14,102 nucleotides of DNA from Lysobacterales bacterium (GTDB lineage: Bacteria; Pseudomonadota; Gammaproteobacteria; Xanthomonadales; SZUA-36), in assembly GCA_009692275.1 (NCBI GenBank), contig SHZL01000039.1, forward strand, positions 1 through 14,102, in the 5' to 3' direction. Position numbers and translations under genes: made by a program. This document shows positions 1 to 7,245 of this stretch, piece after piece. Below the pieces are notes generated by a model that did no database searches, had not been told where the DNA came from, and saw only the letters and a list, made by a program, of their open reading frames with translations. Within the stretch, counting starts at the first letter, position 1. Every line of letters starts with the position of its first letter.

Positions 1-2133
1 TTCCAGGTGACCGTGCATGTTCACCAGCCCGGGCATGATGGTTTTGCCGTGGCTGTCGATGATTTTTGCATCAGCCGGAACGGGAACCTCAGTTTCCCCA
101 CCGACGGCTGTAATGCGATTGCGCTCAACCACTATGGTGCCCTGTTCGATCACGGCACCGGCGTTGGTAATCAGCCTGGCGCCGACAAAGGCCACTTTCC
201 CCTCGGGTATGTCGGCTTTGACAGACAGGCCAATGGCCGTGGGTTCCGCGGTCGCCGCGCCATCGACCGCCGCCTGGTACAGGTCTGCGCCCAGCAGCCA
301 GTTCAGCCGGCTGGAGTCAGCACTCCACGCCAGGCTGTAACCCCCGAGGTCAGTCAGGTTGATCACCGGGACGGCCGTGCTGCCTGCAGACACCTCCGTG
401 GGCCCGGCGGCAGTCACCAGGCGCATCACGTAGTATTGCTGGGCTTCTTTAAAGCCCATCCATTTCAGGTCAGGGCTAACGGTCAATTCAGAGCGATCCG
501 AACCGCTCGCCACGGCGTGTTCACGCAACTCCTGGTCCTGCAGATTGACGCTGACCAGTTTGCTCAACTGCACGCCTTCTGCGTACTCTTCGGTGACATA
601 GTAAATGCGTTCACCGTCGGGAGAAAAATGCGGCGTCAAGCCTGCGGCCGTGATGTACCGCGGCTCACCGCCAGCAACGGGGACGGTGTAAATGCCTGCA
701 CCCTTGCGAAACCCGCCCATGCACTTACTGCCTGCTTCGACCTGGTAGACGATGAAGCGGCCATCCAGGGAAAAGACGGGCTGTCGAATGACTGCGCTGC
801 TACTGACCAACGTTCTTGACTGCTTCCCATTAACCGATGCAAGCACCAGCGCACTGCCTTTCTCATCATCCCATTGCACGTAGGCGAGGTATCTTCCATC
901 GGGCGAATATGCGGGTTCGAATTCCACGTCCGCCGAGTTCGTCAGGCGTGTGGGCTCACCGTGGGGCAAGCTTTTCTGCCACAGGTGGCCGAGCGCATTA
1001 AAGGCGATGGCCCGGTTGCCAGGCGCCACCGCCAGGTGTCGGATGGCCCGCACCGTGACCATGTCCGGGGCCAGATCGTAAGGGAAACGCGCCACCCTGG
1101 TAATGCGCATATCCGCATTGACGTGGAACGGTATTTCCACCGCGCTGGCCGTGGCGGTGTCAACGTTCACCAGCTTGCCCTTGCCCCAGATGGCAATGTG
1201 GCGGCCGTCGGGGAACCAGCCGTATTGGGGATAGTAGCTGCCCTGCGGGATCCACTCGCCTTGCATGTCGCGGTCCAGATCGTCAAACACCGGCCGCTGT
1301 GCACCGCTGGCGAGGTCATGAACAAACAGCACGGTTCTGTCTTTGACGCGCCGCACGAACGCCACCTGCCTGCCGTCCGGTGAGACTTCTGCTGTTGTGG
1401 CTCCGCCGAATCCGCCCAGCAATTCCCTGGTTTCGCCACTGTGCAGATCACGCTGCATGATGACGTGCAGAGGGTGGTTGGCATCGAAAAATATGGAATA
1501 TCCGCCCTGGGGATTAGGCAGCTTTTGGGTGTAGTAAAGAGTGCGTCCATCGGGCGAGAACTGGCCTTCGTGGACATTTTCATAATGGCTGGCTGACGCA
1601 ACCAGTGCCTGGCCTGTTCCGCTGCCGGGATAGAACAGCCGCAGATCAGAGGTGTGGAGGTCGTGATAATCGGATGACAAGTGAGTGGCTGCGAAATAGT
1701 CCCCGCCCGGCCCCCAGAACGGGCTTGTGACCACGTCAGCGCCGGCAAAGCTGAGCTGCCGCGCCGCCGAGCCATCGAGCCCGGACACCCAGACATTGTC
1801 CCCGCCGCTTGCATCACTGAGGTACAGCAGTTGGCTCCCATCTGGACTGAAGCGGGGCGTGCGCGTCATGGCCGGCCCGCCGAGGACCAGCGTCGCCTCG
1901 CCGCCCTGGACCGGCAGGGTATAGATATCACCCAGCAAATCAAACGCCAGCATCGTTCCGTCCGGACTGACATCGACGCTCATCCAGGTACCTTCGGTCA
2001 GCCCAAACTGAGCTTCGGTATAGGGCTGGCCGGTGTCATTCACATCCCAATCCAGTGATCCGTCAGCTGCCGGGCTGGTGCCGAAAACCAGCAATGAACA
2101 GCTGGCGCATAGCAGTGTTGTAAAGAGCCGCAT
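1..2133 (-). CDS. Exported beta-propeller (PD40/TolB-like) plus amidohydrolase fusion, copy A; partial, 3' end outside the window
   Basis: The 711 residues visible begin at ATG 2133, with AAGGA (2140-2144) six bases upstream. Residues 1-23 look like a Sec signal peptide (hydrophobic core TLLCASCSLLVF, cut near SPAA). The bulk is a WD40-like propeller with repeated SPDG turns: DVSPDG, RFSPDG, QFSPDG, EVSPDG, WFPDG, AYSPDG, HFSPDG. From about residue 650 an amidohydrolase-superfamily N-terminus follows (IVVERNRITAVGG, then TIMPGLVNMHGH); the HxH metal-binding pair is His707/His709, just before the edge. By family knowledge this is a periplasmic metal-dependent hydrolase of amide or peptide bonds, about 1000 residues when complete; the substrate is unknown. 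It is the last visible gene of the minus-strand operon, 38 bases after PepSY-1. It is strikingly similar along its length to copy B at 11438. The missing C-terminus holds the remaining catalytic residues, so activity cannot be judged. Confidence 0.9.
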   Translation of the reverse strand, partial: MRLFTTLLCASCSLLVFGTSPAADGSLDWDVNDTGQPYTEAQFGLTEGTWMSVDVSPDGTMLAFDLLGDIYTLPVQGGEATLVLGGPAMTRTPRFSPDGSQLLYLSDASGGDNVWVSGLDGSAARQLSFAGADVVTSPFWGPGGDYFAATHLSSDYHDLHTSDLRLFYPGSGTGQALVASASHYENVHEGQFSPDGRTLYYTQKLPNPQGGYSIFFDANHPLHVIMQRDLHSGETRELLGGFGGATTAEVSPDGRQVAFVRRVKDRTVLFVHDLASGAQRPVFDDLDRDMQGEWIPQGSYYPQYGWFPDGRHIAIWGKGKLVNVDTATASAVEIPFHVNADMRITRVARFPYDLAPDMVTVRAIRHLAVAPGNRAIAFNALGHLWQKSLPHGEPTRLTNSADVEFEPAYSPDGRYLAYVQWDDEKGSALVLASVNGKQSRTLVSSSAVIRQPVFSLDGRFIVYQVEAGSKCMGGFRKGAGIYTVPVAGGEPRYITAAGLTPHFSPDGERIYYVTEEYAEGVQLSKLVSVNLQDQELREHAVASGSDRSELTVSPDLKWMGFKEAQQYYVMRLVTAAGPTEVSAGSTAVPVINLTDLGGYSLAWSADSSRLNWLLGADLYQAAVDGAATAEPTAIGLSVKADIPEGKVAFVGARLITNAGAVIEQGTIVVERNRITAVGGETEVPVPADAKIIDSHGKTIMPGLVNMHGHLE

Positions 2134-2171
2134 AGAGATTCCTTGAGTTGGCCGGCCCGGTGAGTGCCTGT

Positions 2172-3305
2172 TCACCGCCGCTTCCACCATAGGGTAACGC
2201 CGGTCACGGACAGCAAGGCCACGGCCCAGCCGCACAGAAAAACCAGGATACGCCCGGGCAGGCCGGCAATGCGCCCGGAATGTAATCGCTCCCGCTCGGC
2301 GCTCACCACATCCGCAAAGCTGCGCTTGCCCGCCAGTGTATCCCCCGTGACTGCTCCTCCCGCAGCGGCGATGAATACATTGCCAGTCGCAAGCCCCGCG
2401 GCATCCCGGTCCCCAAAGTCAACCTGGTATGTCCGCGTGTCATGCGCATAGGCTATGGCCGTCGGGCTGGCCTTGATGCCAAGCGATTGAACATGGCGTT
2501 CGGCCTGCCGAATGGCCATGTCAAAGGAAATGCCGCCGTCCCTGCCCGCCTGTTGGTCCGTAGCCCCTTCTACCTGGATAGTCTGAACCCCGGCGGTTTC
2601 GCCGGTGGGTGACAGCAGGCTGACCAGCGGCAGGAACACCTGGCGCTCCAGCCCCAGGGCAACACCACTTACCGCAATCGGCAGGATCACCAGCCAGAAC
2701 CACAAGCCGGTGGCGCGGTGCAGTTGCACGACCATCGGTAGGAAGGGCAGTCCTCGTTTTAATTTCCAGGCCCGAGCCCAGGGCCAGCTCAACACCAGTC
2801 CAATGACGGCCATGACGGTCCACAGAATGGCCACGCAGCCCCACAAGGGCCGGCCAATCGAAAGCGGAAGAAACAAACGATTGTGCAATTTGTGCATCAT
2901 CGGTACGGCGTTTTCACGGCCACAGCACTCTCCCCACAGGCGTGCGCCTTTTACCTCCGCAGTTACCGGGTTGATAAACACTTCGTCAAAGGGAACATCG
3001 AAAGGCAAGCCGGTAGCGGGGTTGCTTACCGCTTCGACATACACCACTGCAGCCCGCCGGGGCGTGGCGGCGATTGGTAAATAGGTCACGCGGATGCGCT
3101 CATCCCAGGCTTCAACCGCGGCTACCAGCTGGCCGGCGCTAAGGGCCGCCTGGCCCCTTTGCCCGATGTGGTACAGGGCGGGGTTCAGCCAGGCGTCAAA
3201 TTCAGTGTAGAACGACAGAATGCTCCCGGTCACACCGGCGATGACCAGGAAACCGGCCAGTGCGAGGCCGAGGTAACGATGTATGGAAAGAATCAATTTT
3301 CTCAA
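2172..3305 (-). CDS. PepSY-associated transmembrane (PepSY_TM, PiuB/FoxB-like) inner-membrane protein, PepSY-1
   Basis: This 377-residue protein starts at TTG 3305. The start is chosen because LRKLILSIHRYLGL is the usual beginning of the family and no in-frame ATG lies upstream; the ribosome site is weak. Four membrane segments are visible, near residues 10-32, 150-172, 198-220 and 350-372. A PepSY-type periplasmic domain lies between TM1 and TM2 and a second between TM3 and TM4. Histidines sit at the usual helix ends: His9 (IHRYLG), His141 (KLHNRL), His196 (QLHRATG) and His342 (RLHSGR). A WGECC motif lies at 124-128. Members such as FoxB are inner-membrane haem-containing reductases linked to siderophore use; by analogy this may pass electrons to a periplasmic acceptor. 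It lies 61 bases after the ferredoxin and 38 bases before amidohydrolase A, in the same direction. Family assignment is firm, substrate unknown. Confidence 0.88.
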   Translation of the reverse strand: MRKLILSIHRYLGLALAGFLVIAGVTGSILSFYTEFDAWLNPALYHIGQRGQAALSAGQLVAAVEAWDERIRVTYLPIAATPRRAAVVYVEAVSNPATGLPFDVPFDEVFINPVTAEVKGARLWGECCGRENAVPMMHKLHNRLFLPLSIGRPLWGCVAILWTVMAVIGLVLSWPWARAWKLKRGLPFLPMVVQLHRATGLWFWLVILPIAVSGVALGLERQVFLPLVSLLSPTGETAGVQTIQVEGATDQQAGRDGGISFDMAIRQAERHVQSLGIKASPTAIAYAHDTRTYQVDFGDRDAAGLATGNVFIAAAGGAVTGDTLAGKRSFADVVSAERERLHSGRIAGLPGRILVFLCGWAVALLSVTGVTLWWKRR

Positions 3306-3348
3306 TGTTGTCAGCCTGACTATCCCGCTGCGAGGAGAGTCTTCAGTA

Positions 3349-3372
3349 CTGCGTTCAATGCTGCGTTCAATA
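3349..3372. repeat. Two tandem 12-bp units at the end of the ferredoxin gene
   Basis: CTGCGTTCAATG (3349-3360) is followed at once by CTGCGTTCAATA (3361-3372). The second unit contains the ferredoxin stop codon (3367-3369), so one unit is coding tail plus stop and the other is spacer before PepSY-1. It looks like a replication-slippage duplication. No function is evident. Confidence 0.8.
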
Positions 3373-3687
3373 TTGTGACTGGGGCAAACGTACGATCAGT
3401 CCGTCGAGACTGTCCGTGATCGCAATTTGGCAGCACAGCCGGCTGTTCTCGCGCGGGTCGCTGGTGCCGGCCAGCAATCCAGCTTCCAGGCCGGCAGCCC
3501 TTCCGATCCTTTCTATCCACTGCTCGTCAACAAAGCAATGACAGGTCGCGCATGAGCAGCAGCCCCCGCATTCGGCCTCGATGCCTGGGACCATGTTATC
3601 GACGGCACACTCCATCAGCGTCAGGCCGACTTCTGCGTCCAGCACATGTTCCTTGCCAGAGTATTCGATAATCGTTACCGAAGGCAC
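3367..3687 (-). CDS. Putidaredoxin/adrenodoxin-type [2Fe-2S] ferredoxin
   Basis: This 106-residue cytosolic electron carrier starts at GTG 3687, preceded by AGGGAAGG about 12 bases away. The cluster-binding pattern is complete: Cys40, Cys46 and Cys49 in ECGGCCSCATCHC, and the fourth ligand in NSRLCCQI (Cys86 by comparison with putidaredoxin). The N-terminus, total length and the LDGLIVRLP ending match putidaredoxin closely. The last residue is Tyr rather than the C-terminal Trp that putidaredoxin uses at its partner interface. Extra cysteines at 43, 44 and 51 surround the cluster loop. Such ferredoxins normally feed cytochrome P450s or other oxygenases, but none is encoded here. The gene lies 18 bases after the beta-helix gene and just upstream of PepSY-1, so PepSY-1 is a possible electron acceptor (inference). 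Confidence 0.95.
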   Translation of the reverse strand: MPSVTIIEYSGKEHVLDAEVGLTLMECAVDNMVPGIEAECGGCCSCATCHCFVDEQWIERIGRAAGLEAGLLAGTSDPRENSRLCCQIAITDSLDGLIVRLPQSQY

Positions 3688-3705
3688 CTTGTGTTCTGGC
3701 CTTCC

Positions 3706-4809
3706 CTAAGTCCCCGGCGCCGCTGGGCCGCCGAACAAGCCGATATCCGAGACCGTTCCATCCCGGTTGCGGATGGCCGGATCCCCCCGTGACGGCTGAA
3801 AATTCTTGCCGGGCCGGAAATCCATGTCCAGCTGCAGATTTTCAAGATAGACATGGTCACCGGCAGTCAATTGACCACCGGCAGTTTCAGGGAAAAAGAG
3901 CGATTGGTTTCCATCGAAGGCGCAATAGTCGACCGAGATGGTGGCCAGTTCCTCCGCGCGAACTGCGTAAGGCTGGTTGCCAACGAGAATCGAATTGACG
4001 AGTACGATGATGGCGTTTCCCTTGCCGAATACGCCATCATCCAAACTCGCTTCGACCACTGAATTATAGATTTCGGTGCTGCTGTGGTCGTACGCTGCGA
4101 CTGCCGCAGAACTGTTGTTGCTGAACAGAGAGTTTTCCACTCGCACCGTGGAATTCCCTTCCACCCAGATGCCGACATGTCCGTTTTGCACGCGCAACCT
4201 GGAAAGCACAACCCGGCTGTCACCAAAAACCGAAACCGCCATCTTCGCAATGCTATTCATCTGCGTGTCTTGCACGGTGACTTTGCTGTCGATGATAAAA
4301 ATTCCATGGCCATCGTACAGATCGTCGTCCGCCAATCCGACTTTGAAGTCGCGGATTTCCAGCCCGCTGATCTCTACTGTGCTGTTGTAAACAAGCAGTG
4401 CACACACCGCGGGGCCGCTGCTGCCATCGAGAACCGCGCCGGGTTCTCCACGTAATTGCAGGGTCTTGCCTTCCACCAGGACGCCGCCGCGGATGACGAG
4501 CTCTCCATAGGGTACATCGCGAAATTCTGCCGGGCTGTAGACGCCGGCGGCTATGGTCACCCGGTCGCCAGCGCCCGCCTGTTCAACGGCTTGCTGGATG
4601 CCGGGATAACCGCGCAAGTTGCAGGAAGAGTCTTCACTGCCAGTGGGGCACACACGCCAGTCAGCCGCCTGGAGTGTTGCAGCCCACAGCAACGGCAACA
4701 GAAGCAAAGTGAGGCATCGCCCACTAACGAGCGCGAGGCGAAACCGGGATGCGGCAATGGATGGATGACAAAAGTGCAGGTGCACGGATTTGATATGAAG
4801 GGGTTTCAT
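3706..4809 (-). CDS. Exported right-handed parallel beta-helix protein, function unknown
   Basis: The protein has 367 residues from ATG 4809, with a weak GACGGAA ribosome site. A long basic n-region (about 30 residues) precedes a signal-peptide core LTLLLLPLLWAATLQA, cut near residue 48-49. The mature part begins with WRVCPTG and then has an IQQAVEQAGAGDRVTIAAG segment, typical of proteins that open a pectin-lyase-like beta-helix. Short repeating strands follow to about residue 320, such as STVEISGLEI, SKVTVQDTQM, SRVVLSRLRV, STVRVENSLF and SSTEIYNSVV, one helix rung each. Cys54 and Cys63 could form a disulfide. Such folds include polysaccharide lyases, NosD-like metal-site maturation proteins and binding proteins; I see no catalytic signature that picks one. 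It is the first gene of the minus-strand operon, behind a TATAAT promoter and the site-1 inverted repeat. Confidence 0.85.
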   Translation of the reverse strand: MKPLHIKSVHLHFCHPSIAASRFRLALVSGRCLTLLLLPLLWAATLQAADWRVCPTGSEDSSCNLRGYPGIQQAVEQAGAGDRVTIAAGVYSPAEFRDVPYGELVIRGGVLVEGKTLQLRGEPGAVLDGSSGPAVCALLVYNSTVEISGLEIRDFKVGLADDDLYDGHGIFIIDSKVTVQDTQMNSIAKMAVSVFGDSRVVLSRLRVQNGHVGIWVEGNSTVRVENSLFSNNSSAAVAAYDHSSTEIYNSVVEASLDDGVFGKGNAIIVLVNSILVGNQPYAVRAEELATISVDYCAFDGNQSLFFPETAGGQLTAGDHVYLENLQLDMDFRPGKNFQPSRGDPAIRNRDGTVSDIGLFGGPAAPGT

Positions 4810-4856
4810 GTTTGTTCCGTCTTTGGCGTGCCGCGTGATGGCCTGAAAGCGAGTTC

Positions 4857-4885
4857 ATTATAGAAGCAGATTTCTGCGCGACAGC
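4857..4885 (-). promoter_or_regulatory. Candidate sigma-70 promoter of the beta-helix/ferredoxin/PepSY-1/amidohydrolase A operon
   Basis: On the minus strand a perfect TATAAT (4862-4857) gives a predicted transcription start near 4850, about 40 bases before ATG 4809. The -35 position at 17 bp spacing reads GCTGTC, a poor match, which would suit an activator-dependent promoter. A short inverted repeat GCAGA-TT-TCTGC (4865-4876) sits in the spacer. Confidence 0.45.
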
Positions 4886-4906
4886 GTCGCCTAACAGGGT
4901 TTGACA

Positions 4907-4923
4907 GGTGATCAAAATGCACC
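4907..4923. promoter_or_regulatory. Inverted-repeat operator candidate, site 1 (GGTG-N9-CACC)
   Basis: The 17 bp read GGTGATCAAAATGCACC. The arms are identical to those of sites 2 and 3, and all three are followed by G. It lies 44 bp from the TATAAT hexamer of the minus-strand operon, centred near -65 from the predicted start, a position typical of activators. It is 217 bp from the peptidase start. The cognate regulator is unknown. Confidence 0.55.
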
Positions 4924-4945
4924 GGCCGGCCCATCGAAGCGAGCC

Positions 4946-4986
4946 CCTGAAGCAGACCCTGAAACAGACCCAGACCCAGACCAGAC
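4946..4986. repeat. CAGAC-rich tandem repeat
   Basis: Two 12-bp units CCTGAAGCAGAC and CCTGAAACAGAC (4946-4969) are followed by two CCAGAC units and a final CAGAC (to 4986). The repeat lies between operator site 1 and the P1 peptidase gene. It may be slippage; no role is evident. Confidence 0.75.
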
Positions 4987-5139
4987 GTGCTGAAATCATG
5001 CGGAGAATGGTGTTTCATGGCAGGTCCCGGTTGTCCGCCGGAGCGCCATGGAGGTCGCGGCCCAGCTAAGTAAGTGGTGGTTGATGATTGCTGCATAGAA
5101 TGTAAGAGTACGCTCTGTTGGTAATCGGATGGGTGAGCC

Positions 5140-6549
5140 ATGAACAGGTATCTCAAAGCCGCGGCAACGTTCCTGACAGTTGGCTGCCTGCTATCGCCTC
5201 TGATGGCCGACCAGTCGCAACTGCAACCGGTCATCAATGCACACGACGAAGTGCTGCCATTGGACTGGCCGCTGCTGCATGTCGGGACTGCCGAATACGC
5301 GGAAGGACCCACCGGGGTAACGGTGTTTTACTTCCAGCGCAAGGTCCTGGTCGCGATGGACGTGCTGGGCGGCTCGCCGAGTTCGGTTAACAGCTCCTAC
5401 CTGGACCTGGGTTACGACGAACCGGAACTCGATGCCGTGGTTTTTGCAGGGGGCTCTTGGTATGGCCTGGAAGCGGTTACGGCCGTTTCAAGCGCGCTCA
5501 AGGACGATCACCTGCGCGATGGAAATGCATTTGGCAACCCACCCAATATTGCGCTGTCGGTCGGCTCGATCATTTTTGATTTCGGTTCGCGTCGCTTGAA
5601 TGAAATCTACCCGGACAAGCGGCTGGCCGAGGCGGCTTTCAGGGCCGCACAGCCGGGATTTTTCCCTTTGGGCGCGCATGGCGCCGGGCGTATGGCAAAG
5701 TTTGGCTACTTTTTTGGCTGTAATGCGTTTTCCGGCCAGGGCGGCGCGCAGCGCAGCGTCGGCGCGCTCAAAATTGCTGCCTTCGCAGTGGTCAACGCTT
5801 ATGGAGTGATTACGGATCGAAACGGCCGGGTTGCGGCGTGTTATCCACAGGCCAGCTGGCCTGAAGATTTGCACACCGCGGACCTGATGGAGAATTTTCC
5901 CGCCAGCAAGGATCAACAGTGGAAACCGCCGCCGCGCACTGCCGAAGCCAAGAAAACCAACACCACGGTTAGCCTGGTGGTGGTTAATCAAAAGCTCACA
6001 CCACCGGAACTGAAACGCCTGGCCGTGCAGGTGCACACCTCTATGAGTCGCGCGATTCAACCGTTTGCTACGCTGTATGACGGCGATGTGCTGTACGCCG
6101 TATCCACTGCGGAAGTGGAACAGACCGAACTGTCCGGACCGGAGCTGGGCGTAGTGGCATCGGAAGTCATGTGGGACGCCATACTGGCTGCGGTTCCACA
6201 ACAGCCCCGTTTCCCTGAGCGAACGGAGACCACAGAGCAAGCCGCAATACAGAACCCGGCACCTGCCTTGGGCACCGCGGACACATTCCAGGGCGAGTAC
6301 CGCTTCAGCGACATAGCCAGCCTGGAGATCACCTCGTCGGCAGGCAAGTGGTTTGCCCGGGCCAGTGGTGCGGTCACTGTCTTTGGCATTAACAAAGACC
6401 AGCCGGTGGAGTTGCAAGCCGTATCCGCCAAAGAATTCACCGTGCCCGATCGTTATCCCTTGATCTTGCGCTTTGATGGACCGGACCAGCTTTTGCTCAA
6501 CCCGGGCCACTGGCAGCAATTGGGCAAACGGGTGAGTGTCGACGGCTAG
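5140..6549 (+). CDS. Exported P1-family peptidase (S58, DmpA/NylC-like self-cleaving hydrolase)
   Basis: The 469-residue protein starts at ATG 5140. Residues 1-23 form a signal peptide (basic start, LTVGCLLSPLMA, likely cut before Asp24), so it should act in the periplasm. Family landmarks appear in order: HVGTAEYAEGPTGVTVF (47-63), a GG loop near 77, AGGSWYGLEAVTA (103-115), GAHGAGRMAKFG (178-189), QGGAQRSVGALKIAAFAVVNAYG (200-222, described here by position), then TNTTVSLVVVN (273-283). By analogy with NylC and DmpA, Asn274/Thr275 is the autocleavage point and Thr275 the new N-terminal nucleophile. The later HTSMSRAIQPFATLYDGD stretch also fits. Known members cut beta-peptides, D-aminopeptides or nylon oligomers; the substrate here is unknown. 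About 110 extra residues after 360 form a beta-rich tail not usual for the family. The PPOX gene follows after 52 bases, probably on the same transcript. Confidence 0.85.
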   Translation: MNRYLKAAATFLTVGCLLSPLMADQSQLQPVINAHDEVLPLDWPLLHVGTAEYAEGPTGVTVFYFQRKVLVAMDVLGGSPSSVNSSYLDLGYDEPELDAVVFAGGSWYGLEAVTAVSSALKDDHLRDGNAFGNPPNIALSVGSIIFDFGSRRLNEIYPDKRLAEAAFRAAQPGFFPLGAHGAGRMAKFGYFFGCNAFSGQGGAQRSVGALKIAAFAVVNAYGVITDRNGRVAACYPQASWPEDLHTADLMENFPASKDQQWKPPPRTAEAKKTNTTVSLVVVNQKLTPPELKRLAVQVHTSMSRAIQPFATLYDGDVLYAVSTAEVEQTELSGPELGVVASEVMWDAILAAVPQQPRFPERTETTEQAAIQNPAPALGTADTFQGEYRFSDIASLEITSSAGKWFARASGAVTVFGINKDQPVELQAVSAKEFTVPDRYPLILRFDGPDQLLLNPGHWQQLGKRVSVDG

Positions 6550-6586
6550 CCCTGACCCTGGACGCCGCGCCAATAAATCAGCACTC

Positions 6587-6595
6587 AAAGGAAAG
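6587..6595 (+). promoter_or_regulatory. Ribosome binding site that fixes the PPOX gene start
   Basis: AAAGGAAAG ends six bases before ATG 6602, and its AGGA core is nine bases away. It supports ATG 6602 over an upstream in-frame GTG at 6536, which would overlap the peptidase gene. Confidence 0.7.
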
Positions 6596-6601
6596 TCAAT
6601 C

Positions 6602-7240
6602 ATGAGTATTGAAACATCGAACGTGTTGCAGGATGAGCAAGGCTTGCGCCAGATTTACAGAGCAACGGGCGAACGCGCCCTGCTGAAAGTGCAGAGCAAG
6701 CTCGACCAGCACTGCCGGGATTTTATCGCCCGGTCGCCCTTTTTGTGCATAGGTTCATCCCGCCCGGATGGCCATGCCGACGTTTCCCCCCGGGGTGACC
6801 CGCCCGGTTTCGTGCACGTCGTCGACGATCACACACTATTGATCCCGGACCGGCCTGGCAACGACCGACTCGACACCATGACCAATATTTTCCAGAATCC
6901 GAAAATCGGCTTGCTGTTTTTTATACCGGGGATGGAAGAAACCTTGCGGGTCAATGGGGCTGCCCGGGTCATCACGGATCAACAGGAACTGCAGAGGTTC
7001 GAATTCAGGGGGCATACGCCCGTCGCGGCCATCGAGCTCACGGTGCACGAGGCATTCCTGCACTGCGCCAAGGCCTTGAAGCGCTCGCTGTTGTGGGATG
7101 AACAATCGAAGATTGACCGCAAGACGTTTACCCGCCCGGCGCAAATATTTGCCGACCATGTCAAAGGCGGCATGTCGGCAGACCAGGTTGAGGTGTACCT
7201 GCAGGAAAACTACAAAAACGGTCTGTACTCCAAAGAGTAA
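6602..7240 (+). CDS. PPOX-type FMN-dependent flavoprotein (MSMEG_1061/DR_2398-like family)
   Basis: The 212-residue protein starts at ATG 6602. The pyridoxamine-phosphate-oxidase-like split barrel shows in FLCIGSSRPDGHADVSPRGD (46-65), PPGFVHVVDDHTLLIPDRPGN (66-86, by position), NIFQNPKIGLLFFIPG and ETLRVNGAARVI. These match the subfamily annotated as FMN-binding PPOX proteins of the DR_2398/MSMEG_1061 kind, which are cytosolic and mostly of unknown substrate. The C-terminal part (HEAFLHCAKALKRSLLWDEQ) is also typical of that subfamily, where it is expected to help form the flavin site. There is no signal peptide, unlike its upstream neighbour. It sits 52 bases after the peptidase gene in the same direction, and its stop lies five bases from the stop of the opposing membrane-protein gene. 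A true PdxH is unlikely. Confidence 0.85.
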   Translation: MSIETSNVLQDEQGLRQIYRATGERALLKVQSKLDQHCRDFIARSPFLCIGSSRPDGHADVSPRGDPPGFVHVVDDHTLLIPDRPGNDRLDTMTNIFQNPKIGLLFFIPGMEETLRVNGAARVITDQQELQRFEFRGHTPVAAIELTVHEAFLHCAKALKRSLLWDEQSKIDRKTFTRPAQIFADHVKGGMSADQVEVYLQENYKNGLYSKE

Positions 7241-7245
7241 GGATC

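Larger units (their letters stand above)
4810..5139. other. 330-bp divergent intergenic region
   Basis: This gap separates the minus-strand operon from the plus-strand peptidase gene. It holds the TATAAT promoter (4857-4862), the GGTG-N9-CACC site (4907-4923) and the CAGAC-rich tandem repeat (4946-4986). From 4990 to 5139 I see only a possible -10 hexamer TAGAAT (5096-5101, plus strand) for the peptidase gene, without a convincing -35. Open frames crossing the gap show no recognisable protein. Confidence 0.7.

Noticed and set aside
7..819. Plus-strand open frame of 270 codons at the left edge
   Set aside because: It is antisense to copy A, whose signal peptide, propeller repeats and HxH motif fix the coding strand.
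1156..1171. GGTG/CACC pairs with other spacings inside genes (for example N8 at 1156, N11 at 684, N12 at 6 and 1035, N8 near 7325)
   Set aside because: Spacing varies and they lie within coding sequence, as expected by chance; only the N9 form recurs in promoter regions.
4806..5312. Minus-strand open frame of 168 codons across the divergent intergenic region
   Set aside because: It overlaps the start of the peptidase gene, has low-complexity composition and no domain, and covers the promoter and operator signals.
6536..6601. Upstream GTG start for the PPOX protein
   Set aside because: It would overlap the peptidase gene, while ATG 6602 has a strong ribosome site and matches the family N-terminus.
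5488..6603. Long minus-strand open frame of 371 codons opposite the P1 peptidase gene
   Set aside because: Its translation has no recognisable domain and is the antisense of a convincing exported hydrolase; high GC keeps the frame open.
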